In this document: piece by piece, positions 34,733 to 42,210 of the stretch | Numbering within the stretch: the stretch's first letter is position 1 | Layout of the letters: every line of letters starts with the position of its first letter | Source: Paracoccaceae bacterium | GTDB taxonomy: Bacteria; Pseudomonadota; Alphaproteobacteria; Rhodobacterales; Rhodobacteraceae | Direction of reading: 5' to 3' | DNA: 64,000 nucleotides | Assembly: GCA_020637675.1 (NCBI GenBank) | Contig: JACKKD010000001.1 | Coordinates: forward strand, 186,001-250,000 | The notes under the pieces: model-generated | Told to the model about the DNA's origin: nothing | What the model saw: only the letters and a program-made list of their open reading frames with translations | Database searches by the model: none | Made by a program: the position numbers and the translations under genes

Positions 34733-35941
34733 ATGACCACCATCGACCAGACGCCGGCCCCGCCCGTGCAGCAGACCGCCTTCGCCATCCTCGTGGCGAT
34801 CGGCCTTTGCCACATGCTGAACGACATCATGCAGTCGCTGCTGTCGGCCATCTACCCGATGCTGAAGGAGGACTTCGCGCTCGACTACGGGCAGATCGGG
34901 CTTCTGACGCTGTGCTTCCAGGTCACGGCCTCGCTCCTGCAGCCGGTGGTGGGCATCTTCACCGACCGCAGGCCGCTGCCGAAATCGCTGCCCGTCGGCA
35001 TGGGATCGACCTTCTGCGGGCTCATCCTGCTCGCCTTCGCGCCGACCTACCCGCTCCTGCTCCTCGGCGCGGCATTCATCGGCATCGGATCGGCAGTGTT
35101 CCACCCCGAGGCAAGCCGGGTCGCGCGCATGGCGTCCGGCGGCCGCTACGGGCTGGCGCAGTCGCTCTTCCAGGTCGGCGGCAACTTCGGCACCGCCATC
35201 GGCCCGCTCCTCGCCGCCTTCATCGTGGTGCCGCTCGGCCGCCCCTCGGTCGCGGCCTTCTGCCTCATCGCGGCGCTCGGCATCCTCATCCTGACCCATG
35301 TCAGCCGCTGGTATGGCGCCGCGCTGACGGTCGCGCGCGGACGCAAGGCGGCCGACAGGACGCTGCCGCTTCCGCGCGGGCGGGTCGTCACGGCGCTCGT
35401 GGTGCTGGCCTTTCTCACCTTCTCGAAGAACATCTACACCGCCTCGATCTCCAGCTATTATACCTTCTACCTGATCGAGACCTTCGAACTGACCACCCAG
35501 CAGTCGCAGATGATGCTCTTCCTCTTCCTCGCCGCGATGGCGGCGGGCACGATCCTTGGCGGGCCGGTCGGCGACCGCTTCGGCGCGCTGCCGGTGATCT
35601 GGATCTCGATCCTCGGCGTGCTGCCCTTCACGCTTGCCCTGCCCTACGCCGACCTTTTCTGGACGGGCGTCCTGTCGGTGATCATCGGGCTCGTCCTTGC
35701 CTCGGCCTTCCCCGCGATCGTCGTCTTCGCGCAGGAACTCGTGCCGGGTCGCGTGGGCATGGTCGCGGGCATCTTCTTCGGTTTCGCCTTCGGCATGGGC
35801 GGAATATCCGCCGCGGTGCTCGGGGTCATGGCCGACCAGTACGGGATCGACCTCGTCTACCGCATCTGCGCCTGGCTTCCGGCGATGGGCCTCCTGACCG
35901 TCCTCCTGCCCTCGCGGCGCAGCCTGAGGGCCTTCGGCTGA
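34733..35941 (+). CDS. MFS exporter, fosmidomycin-resistance (Fsr) type
   Basis: 402 residues with 12 predicted transmembrane helices. The opening LCHMLNDIMQSLLSAIYPMLK and the helix-4 segment SAVFHPEASRVARMASGGR are diagnostic for the Fsr subgroup, which exports fosmidomycin and related compounds in E. coli. The natural substrate here is unknown. The gene is separated from the coxE gene by 60 bases. Confidence 0.85.
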   Translation: MTTIDQTPAPPVQQTAFAILVAIGLCHMLNDIMQSLLSAIYPMLKEDFALDYGQIGLLTLCFQVTASLLQPVVGIFTDRRPLPKSLPVGMGSTFCGLILLAFAPTYPLLLLGAAFIGIGSAVFHPEASRVARMASGGRYGLAQSLFQVGGNFGTAIGPLLAAFIVVPLGRPSVAAFCLIAALGILILTHVSRWYGAALTVARGRKAADRTLPLPRGRVVTALVVLAFLTFSKNIYTASISSYYTFYLIETFELTTQQSQMMLFLFLAAMAAGTILGGPVGDRFGALPVIWISILGVLPFTLALPYADLFWTGVLSVIIGLVLASAFPAIVVFAQELVPGRVGMVAGIFFGFAFGMGGISAAVLGVMADQYGIDLVYRICAWLPAMGLLTVLLPSRRSLRAFG

Positions 35942-35983
35942 GGCCGCCTTTTCCGGCGATACAGTCCACCCCATATTCACGCC

Positions 35984-36670
35984 ATGCTGAAGCTGACGCC
36001 GATCCTCCTCGCGCTTCTCTATGCCGTCGTCCTCTGGCGCTTCTCGGCCTGGCGGACGGCGAAGGAACTTGACGCCAACTCGACGGAGCTTCGCGACCCC
36101 GCGCTCGGTGCCGTCACGGAACGGCTCGCCCGCGCGCTCGGAGTCGCGCGCGTACCGGTCCGCGTCTACGAGGTGGCGCCGGTGAACGGCCTTGCGGCGC
36201 CGGACGGCCGCATCTTCCTCACCCGCGGCTTTCTCGACAGGTTCCGCGCGGGCGAGGTGACGGCGGAGGAACTGGGCAGCGTCATCGCCCATGAACTCGG
36301 CCATGTGGCGCTCGGCCATTCCCGGCGGCGGATGATCGACTTCACCGGGCAGAACGCGATCCGGGTGATGCTCGCCACGCTGCTCGGCCGGCTGCTGCCG
36401 GGCATCGGCGTCTGGCTCGCGAACCTTCTGACATCGCTCGTCGCGGCACGGCTCAGCCGGCGCGACGAGTACGAGGCCGACGAATGGGCCACGGCGCTGC
36501 TGATCAAGGCGGGGATCGGCGCCGCCCCGCAGAAGTCGCTTTTCGCCAAGCTCGGCCGGCTCACCGGGCAGGCCGGCGCCGCGCCTGCCTGGCTTCTGAG
36601 CCATCCGAGGACCGAAGACCGCATCGCCGCGATCGAGGCGAACGAGCGGAAGTGGGGTCTCTCCGGCTGA
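35984..36670 (+). CDS. M48-family metalloprotease
   Basis: 228 residues. One N-terminal helix (ILLALLYAVVLWRF) anchors the protein. The zinc helix is H103-E-x-x-H107 (IAHELGHVAL) and the third ligand is in RRDEYEADEWA. It is shorter than HtpX or BepA and lacks a TPR domain, so it is a minimal M48 peptidase, probably for membrane or envelope protein quality control. Confidence 0.85.
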   Translation: MLKLTPILLALLYAVVLWRFSAWRTAKELDANSTELRDPALGAVTERLARALGVARVPVRVYEVAPVNGLAAPDGRIFLTRGFLDRFRAGEVTAEELGSVIAHELGHVALGHSRRRMIDFTGQNAIRVMLATLLGRLLPGIGVWLANLLTSLVAARLSRRDEYEADEWATALLIKAGIGAAPQKSLFAKLGRLTGQAGAAPAWLLSHPRTEDRIAAIEANERKWGLSG

Positions 36671-36705
36671 ACGGGCGCAGCCCAGGCCGCGGCCCGACTT
36701 TCATT

Positions 36706-36744
36706 GTGGCCGAAATACTCCGGGGGCATGGGGGCAGCGCCCCC
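36706..36744. repeat. GC-rich intergenic element with hairpin
   Basis: The stretch GTGGCCGAAATACTCCGGGG leads into a hairpin GGGGGC-AGC-GCCCCC (36730-36744). It sits between the convergent M48 and PIN genes. I recall similar 'GAAATACTCC + G-rich hairpin' units scattered between genes in Rhodobacterales genomes, but only one copy is in this window. It may double as a bidirectional terminator. Confidence 0.5.
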
Positions 36745-36758
36745 ACCCGCGGCCCCGC

Positions 36759-37301
36759 CTACCCGACCAGGGCCTTGCCGAGACGCGGCAGCTTCGCCCG
36801 CTTCAGCAAGGGCCGCAGGGGTTGCGCCTCGCCCGAGAGGCGCTCAGCCTCCGCCCGCACGGTTTCCACCACGCCCGCCACTGTCCCGGGCGCGCCCTGC
36901 CAGAGGGCAAGCAGGAACCGGTCCGGGTCCTCGCGCCCGAGCCCCTCCTCGGCCAGCACGCCCCTCGGGAAGTCGGCGGCGTTGAAGGTGACGATCACAT
37001 CCGCACCCCCGGCGACCGCGGCGGCAAGGACATGCACATCGCCCGGGTCCGGGAGCCAGAGCCGGGCGGCGAGCGCCTCGCGCGGCGCGACGCAGGCAGC
37101 GGGAAAGGCCGCCTTCAGCGCCGCGATCTCCCCCCGGGCGACAAGCTCGGCTCCGTGGCCGAGCTTCACCACCGCCCGCGCCCACTCCTCGAGGATGCGG
37201 TCGGACCAGAGCGGCACATAAAGACCCGCCCGCGCGACGCCGATCAGGATTTCCCTCAGCACCGTCGGATAGAGCACGCAGGCATCCAGAAGCGCCTTCA
37301 T
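36759..37301 (-). CDS. PIN-domain protein
   Basis: 180 residues. PIN-type acidic residues are present at Asp7 (LLDACVLYP), Glu39-Glu40 (ILEEWARA), Asp in DPGDVHVLAAA, and FNAADFP. PIN domains are single-stranded ribonucleases, often VapC toxins, but no antitoxin gene is adjacent. Instead the start overlaps the rlmI stop (ATGA), hinting at an RNA-processing role alongside the rRNA methyltransferase. The C-terminal 60 residues extend beyond the core fold. Confidence 0.75.
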   Translation of the reverse strand: MKALLDACVLYPTVLREILIGVARAGLYVPLWSDRILEEWARAVVKLGHGAELVARGEIAALKAAFPAACVAPREALAARLWLPDPGDVHVLAAAVAGGADVIVTFNAADFPRGVLAEEGLGREDPDRFLLALWQGAPGTVAGVVETVRAEAERLSGEAQPLRPLLKRAKLPRLGKALVG

Positions 37302-38494
37302 CCGTCCAGCCGGAAGAACAGCGCCTTCAGGTAGCCAGTCTCGGCCAGTTGCGGCAGTTGCGGGTGGTCGGGCCCGGCAAAGCCCGTGTGCAGAAGCTGC
37401 CCCCGCCGCCCGCCGCGGCCGATCCCGCGCGCCGAGGCATTGCGGAACTGCGTGAGGTCGGCGGCGTGCGAGCAGGAGCAGAGGCAGAGGTAGCCCCCCG
37501 GCGCGACCAGCGGCGCGGCCAGCCGCGCGACCCGCTCATAGGCCCTGAGCCCCGCCTCCAGCGCCGGTTTCGCCGGCGCGAAGGCCGGCGGATCGCAGAT
37601 GACGAGGTCGAACCGCGCACCTTCGGGTCCTAGCGCCTCCATCGCCGCGAAGGCATCGCCCTTGCGCGTCTCGAACCTCTCGCCCGCCCCCATCGCCGCG
37701 GCCCCCTGCCCCGCAAGCTCGAGCGCCGCGGCCGAGCTGTCGACGGCCAGCGCCCGCGTCGCGCCCCCGGCGAGTGCGGCCAGCGCGAAGCCGCCGACAT
37801 GCGAAAAGACGTCGAGCACCGCAGCCCCTTTCGCGAGCCGCGCCGCGAAGGCGTGGTTCTCGCGCTGGTCGAAGAAGAGCCCGGTCTTCTGTCCGCCGAG
37901 AAGGTCGGCCATATAGACGGCCCCGTTCATCGGCACCGGCACCGGCTCGTCGAGCGCGCCCGAAAGCACCACCGTTTCCTCCACCAGCCCTTCGAGCCCC
38001 CGCGCCCGCCCGGTTCCGTTCTTGACGATGGTCGTGACCCCCGTCACCGCGGCGAGCGCGCCCGCGAGATCGCCGATCATCGCCTCCGCCCAGGCGGCGT
38101 TGGGCTGGATCACCGCCGCCGCGCCGAAGCGGTCGATCACGACCCCTGGCAACCCGTCGGCCTCGGCGTGGACCAGCCGGTAGAACGGCGCGTCGTAAAG
38201 CCGCTCCCTCAGGGAAAGCGCCCGGGCGATGCGCGCGGCGATCCAGTCGCGGCCGATCATGGCCGCCGCGTCGCGGTCGAGGACACGGGCGACGATCTTC
38301 GAGGCGGGGTTCACGGTGACGATGCCCAGGGGCCGCCGCTCGGCGTCCTCCAGAAGCGCGATCGTGCCGGGGGCGAGCGCCTGCGTCCGGCGGTCGGTGA
38401 CAAGCTCGTCGGCATAGACCCAGGGAAAGCCGTGGCGAATCGCGCGCGCCTCGGCCTTCGGGCGCAGGCGGACGATCGGGAGGGATTGGGTCAT
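37298..38494 (-). CDS. rlmI: 23S rRNA (cytosine) methyltransferase RlmI-like
   Basis: 398 residues, matching RlmI length. An N-terminal PUA domain (HGFPWVYADELV) is followed by a SAM-binding Rossmann domain (VLDVFSHVGGFALAALAGGA). The motif IV stretch is ICDPPAFA and the cysteine motif is LCLCSCSHAAD. RlmI makes m5C1962 in 23S rRNA. The ATG at 38494 begins MTQSLPIVRLRPKAEARAIR; the open frame beyond has no similarity. Confidence 0.87.
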   Translation of the reverse strand: MTQSLPIVRLRPKAEARAIRHGFPWVYADELVTDRRTQALAPGTIALLEDAERRPLGIVTVNPASKIVARVLDRDAAAMIGRDWIAARIARALSLRERLYDAPFYRLVHAEADGLPGVVIDRFGAAAVIQPNAAWAEAMIGDLAGALAAVTGVTTIVKNGTGRARGLEGLVEETVVLSGALDEPVPVPMNGAVYMADLLGGQKTGLFFDQRENHAFAARLAKGAAVLDVFSHVGGFALAALAGGATRALAVDSSAAALELAGQGAAAMGAGERFETRKGDAFAAMEALGPEGARFDLVICDPPAFAPAKPALEAGLRAYERVARLAAPLVAPGGYLCLCSCSHAADLTQFRNASARGIGRGGRRGQLLHTGFAGPDHPQLPQLAETGYLKALFFRLDG

Positions 38495-38674
38495 GGCAGG
38501 GTCCTGCGTGTTTCCCCTCCCCTTAATCCGCCCCGCCCGCCGGGGAAAGCCCCGGTCCTGCACCGGCCCGCGTCCTGACGGCTCCCCTGGGGACTGTCAG
38601 CCGTTTCCGTTTCCGCTATCATCGGCTCCGGGCCGCTGTCCCGGCCCGACCGCAGCAGGAAGGCCTTGCGCTTC

Positions 38675-38686
38675 GTTAGCGCTAAC
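38675..38686. promoter_or_regulatory. Palindromic operator upstream of edd
   Basis: GTTAGCGCTAAC is a perfect 12-base palindrome, about 45 bases before the edd ATG. It has the central CG and inverted TTAGC half-sites typical of LacI/GalR-family operators that control sugar catabolism in Rhodobacterales. The rest of the 236-base gap (38495-38730) shows no gene. The regulator is not encoded in this window. Confidence 0.65.
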
Positions 38687-38730
38687 AGTAAGACCCTGCC
38701 AACCGCACGACCAGAGCCGAGGAGGATGCC

Positions 38731-40536
38731 ATGCCCACGAGTCCCCGCCTTCTGGAGATCACGGAGCGTATCCGCGTCCGCTCCGCCGCGCATCGCGCCG
38801 CCTATCTCGACCGCCTCCGCCAGGCCCGCGACGAAGGCCCCGCCCGCGCCCACCTGAGCTGCAGCAACCAGGCCCATGCCTATGCGGCGATGGGCGGCGA
38901 CAAGGACAGCCTCGCCGCCGGCCGCGCCCCGAACATCGGCATCGTGACGGCCTACAACGACATGCTTTCGGCCCATCAGCCCTACGAGGACTACCCCAAG
39001 CTCATCCGCGCCGCCGCAAGGAAGGCCGGTGCCACCGCGCAGGTCGCGGGCGGGGTCCCGGCCATGTGCGACGGCGTCACGCAGGGCCGCGCGGGCATGG
39101 AACTCAGCCTCTTCTCGCGCGACGTGATCGCACTCGCGGCCGGGGTGGCGATGAGCCACAACTGCTACGATGCGGCGCTCTACCTCGGCATCTGCGACAA
39201 GATCGTGCCGGGCCTCGTGATCGCGGCCGCGACCTTCGGTCACGTGCCGGCGGTCTTCGTCCCCGCGGGCCCGATGACCTCGGGCCTGCCCAACGATGAA
39301 AAATCGAAGGTCCGCCAGCAGTTCGCGGCAGGCGAGGTCGGCCGCGACAAGCTGATGGAAGCCGAGATGGCCTCCTATCACGGGCCCGGCACCTGCACCT
39401 TCTACGGCACCGCGAACACCAACCAGATGCTGATGGAGATGATGGGCCTTCACCTGCCCGGCTCCTCCTTTGTCAACCCGAACACGCCGCTCCGCGACGC
39501 GCTGACCGAGGCCGCCGTGACCCGCGCCGCGGCGATCACCGCGCTCGGCAACGACTACCGCCCGGTGGGCGAGATCCTCGACGAGCGCGCCTTCGTGAAC
39601 GGCATCGTCGGGCTGATGGCCACGGGGGGCTCCACCAACCTCGTCCTCCACCTGCCGGCGATGGCGCGGGCGGCCGGCATCCTCCTCGAACCGCAGGACT
39701 TCGATGCCGTCTCGGCCTTCGTGCCGCTGATGGCCAAGGTCTATCCGAACGGGCTTGCCGACGTGAACCACTTCCACGCGGCCGGCGGTCTCGCGTTCCT
39801 GATCGGCGAACTCCTCGACGCGGGCCTCCTGCACGAGGACGTGCGCACCGTCGCGGGCGACGGCCTTCGGCGCTATGCCGGGGAACCGGTCCTCGCCGAC
39901 GGCCGGCTCACCTGGCGCGAGGGGCCGAAGTCGACGTTGAACGACCGCATCCTGCGCCCCGCCGCCGACCCGTTCCAGCCGACCGGGGGCCTGCGCGAAC
40001 TCACCGGCAACCTTGGCCGCGCCGTGATCAAGGTTTCGGCCGTGGCCGAGGAACACCGCGTGATCGAGGCACCCGCGCGCATCTTCACCGACCAGGACGC
40101 GGTGAAGACCGCCTTCCAGAAGGGCGAATTCACCGCCGACACGGTGGTCGTCGTCCGCTTCCAGGGGCCCCGGGCCAACGGGATGCCGGAGCTGCATTCG
40201 CTGACGCCCGTGCTCTCCGTTCTCCTCGGGCGGGGGCTCAAGGTCGCGCTCGTCACCGACGGGCGGATGTCGGGCGCCTCCGGCAAGGTTCCGGCCGCGA
40301 TCCATGTCAGCCCCGAGGCCGCCTGCGACGGCCCCCTGGCGCGGCTGAGGGACGGCGACCTGATCCGGCTCGACGCGACCTCCGGCAGGCTCGATGCGCC
40401 GGGCGTGGACCTCGGCGCCCGGACCCCGATCGCGCCCGACCTTTCGGCGAACCGCTTCGGCACCGGCCGCGAACTTTTCGAGAGCTTCCGCCGCGCCGTC
40501 GGCCCGGCGACCGAAGGGGCATCCGCGCTCTACTGA
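38731..40536 (+). CDS. edd: 6-phosphogluconate dehydratase
   Basis: 601 residues of the IlvD/Edd family. It dehydrates 6-phosphogluconate to 2-keto-3-deoxy-6-phosphogluconate (KDPG), the committing step of the Entner-Doudoroff pathway. Cluster and substrate segments are visible: VPAMCDGVTQG, AMSHNCYDAALYLGICDK, MATGGSTNLVLHLPA and TDGRMSGASGKVPAA. A GAGGAGG ribosome site precedes the ATG. eda follows after 77 bases. Confidence 0.96.
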   Translation: MPTSPRLLEITERIRVRSAAHRAAYLDRLRQARDEGPARAHLSCSNQAHAYAAMGGDKDSLAAGRAPNIGIVTAYNDMLSAHQPYEDYPKLIRAAARKAGATAQVAGGVPAMCDGVTQGRAGMELSLFSRDVIALAAGVAMSHNCYDAALYLGICDKIVPGLVIAAATFGHVPAVFVPAGPMTSGLPNDEKSKVRQQFAAGEVGRDKLMEAEMASYHGPGTCTFYGTANTNQMLMEMMGLHLPGSSFVNPNTPLRDALTEAAVTRAAAITALGNDYRPVGEILDERAFVNGIVGLMATGGSTNLVLHLPAMARAAGILLEPQDFDAVSAFVPLMAKVYPNGLADVNHFHAAGGLAFLIGELLDAGLLHEDVRTVAGDGLRRYAGEPVLADGRLTWREGPKSTLNDRILRPAADPFQPTGGLRELTGNLGRAVIKVSAVAEEHRVIEAPARIFTDQDAVKTAFQKGEFTADTVVVVRFQGPRANGMPELHSLTPVLSVLLGRGLKVALVTDGRMSGASGKVPAAIHVSPEAACDGPLARLRDGDLIRLDATSGRLDAPGVDLGARTPIAPDLSANRFGTGRELFESFRRAVGPATEGASALY

Positions 40537-40613
40537 CCGCATTCATCCTGCCCCGAGTACCTCCGCCGGAGGTTCCCGCAATGCCCACCGGACGAAAACC
40601 TGAGGAGTTCTCG

Positions 40614-41267
40614 ATGACCCCCGCCGACCAGAGCCGCCGCGCCCTCGAGATCTGCGCGCTCGCCCCCGTGGTTCCGGTCCTCGTCCTCGACCGGATCGCG
40701 GACGCCGCACCCCTGGCAAGGGCGCTCGTCGCGGGGGGGCTTCCGGCGCTCGAGGTCACGCTGCGGACGCCGGCGGCGCTCGACGCGATCCGGGCGATGG
40801 CCGAGGTGCCGGGCGGCGTTGTCGGCGCGGGCACGCTGCTGACCCCTGCCGACGTGAAGGCCGCAAAGGCGGCGGGGGCACGCTTCGGTGTCTCGCCCGG
40901 AGCGACCGACCGGCTGCTCGCCGCCTGCGAGGACGAGGGCCTGCCGCTCCTTCCCGGCGCCGCGACCGCCACCGAAGTCATGGCGCTTCTGGAACGCGGC
41001 TACAGCGTCCAGAAGTTCTTCCCCGCCGAGGCCTCGGGTGGCGTTCCGGCCCTTGCGGCGATCGGTGGGCCGATCCCGCAGGTCCGCTTCTGTCCGACGG
41101 GCGGCATCGGTCCGAAGAACGCGGGCGACTATCTCGACCTGGCCAATGTGCTCTGCGTCGGCGGAAGCTGGGTCGCGCCGAAGGACCGGGTCGCCGCCGG
41201 CGACTGGGCCGCGATCGAAGCCCTCGCGCGGGCGGCAGCGGCGCTTCCGCGACGGGCGCGGGAATGA
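40614..41267 (+). CDS. eda: KDPG aldolase
   Basis: 217 residues. The Schiff-base lysine is in VQKFFPAEASGG and the catalytic glutamate in ALEVTLRT; FCPTGGIGPKNAGDYL forms the phosphate loop. It splits KDPG into pyruvate and glyceraldehyde 3-phosphate. TGAGGAG six bases before 40614 marks the start; an ATG eleven codons earlier has a poorer context. Confidence 0.95.
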   Translation: MTPADQSRRALEICALAPVVPVLVLDRIADAAPLARALVAGGLPALEVTLRTPAALDAIRAMAEVPGGVVGAGTLLTPADVKAAKAAGARFGVSPGATDRLLAACEDEGLPLLPGAATATEVMALLERGYSVQKFFPAEASGGVPALAAIGGPIPQVRFCPTGGIGPKNAGDYLDLANVLCVGGSWVAPKDRVAAGDWAAIEALARAAAALPRRARE

Positions 41268-41271
41268 TCGG

Positions 41272-41730
41272 TCAGGTCCGCTCGCGTCCGCCGAGGAGCG
41301 CGCGCCGGATCGCCGACTGCGAACACGCGGCCTCGCCGAGGATCAGCCAGGCCGACACGAAACCGAGGGCAAGCGCAAGAAGCCCGTGGCCGAAGCTCAG
41401 CGACAGGGCTGCGCCAAGCCCCGACGCGGCAACGGCCCCGCTGCCTGCCGCGACGCCCATAAGGGCGAAGACCAGCGCATAGCGCCCGCGGTTGCGGCGC
41501 AGATCGAGCACTGCGAGCACCGCATCCTGCCGGTCCGTCGCCGGGACCCTGTGCGGCGGTCGCGCTGCCGCGCTTACCGCCACCGCGAAGGCGAGGAAAC
41601 CGAGCGAGAGGAGCACCGCAGGCGCGAGGGCCGGGGTGCTTGCGGCTGCGAGCCCGGCGATTGCGGCGGCAACCGCCTGTCCCGGAAGGAGCCAGACGAG
41701 AAAGAGCCGGATGGGGCGGAATGCGGGCAT
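41272..41730 (-). CDS. Four-helix membrane protein, unknown function
   Basis: 152 residues from ATG 41730 (MPAFRPIRLFLVWLLPGQAV). Four hydrophobic segments and a basic central loop (DRQDAVLAVLDLRRNRGR) are seen. The ribosome site is weak, so the start could lie a few codons upstream. It is convergent with eda, five bases away. Confidence 0.6.
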   Translation of the reverse strand: MPAFRPIRLFLVWLLPGQAVAAAIAGLAAASTPALAPAVLLSLGFLAFAVAVSAAARPPHRVPATDRQDAVLAVLDLRRNRGRYALVFALMGVAAGSGAVAASGLGAALSLSFGHGLLALALGFVSAWLILGEAACSQSAIRRALLGGRERT

Positions 41731-41897
41731 GGCGACATCGCGGATGACAGTTGCGGAACCTGCGTATCTGCCGATATGGGCATCGCCGTGGCGTCGCGGG
41801 GTCGCGCCGGGATCAATTCGGCGGCATTTGCGTCCCCGCGCGACGGGTTTTCGCCCGGCCTCCACGGCACTCCGGCGGCAAGCGCCCCGGCGCCCGC

Positions 41898-42191
41898 TCA
41901 GTCCGCGCGCCGGCCGTCCTGGGGGCGCACCGACCGCCCCATCCGCCCGCCCCGGCGCATCGCCTGCGGCGCCGCGCCAAGCCCGGCTTCCAGCACGGGG
42001 TTCATGGGATGGCCGGGATGGACGGCGGCATAGGTGGCCAGAAGCGCGCGCAGTGCCTCGGCCGTGTCGGTTCCGGGCGCAAGGCTCAGCGCCCAGTCGA
42101 GGAAGATCGAGCGGCATTCGCCCCCGGTGATGCCCTCGATCGCGTAGCTTTCCCGCACGAGTCCCTTGGGATCGGCCACTTTCAGTTCCAT
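41898..42191 (-). CDS. Conserved hypothetical protein downstream of glnE
   Basis: 97 residues from ATG 42191 (MELKVADPKGLVRESYAIEG); ATG 42206 would add five. The central segment ECRSIFLDWALSLAPG and the Arg-rich C-terminus are seen. It starts 20 bases after the glnE stop, so it is co-transcribed. No fold or role is recognised. Confidence 0.6.
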   Translation of the reverse strand: MELKVADPKGLVRESYAIEGITGGECRSIFLDWALSLAPGTDTAEALRALLATYAAVHPGHPMNPVLEAGLGAAPQAMRRGGRMGRSVRPQDGRRAD

Positions 42192-42210
42192 CGCCTTGCG
42201 TCCCATCCCG

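Noticed and set aside
34202..36604. 800-codon open frame on the minus strand opposite coxE, MFS and M48 genes
   Set aside because: It is antisense to three well-recognised genes, rich in Arg/Asp/Glu as GC-rich antisense frames are, and has no domain similarity.
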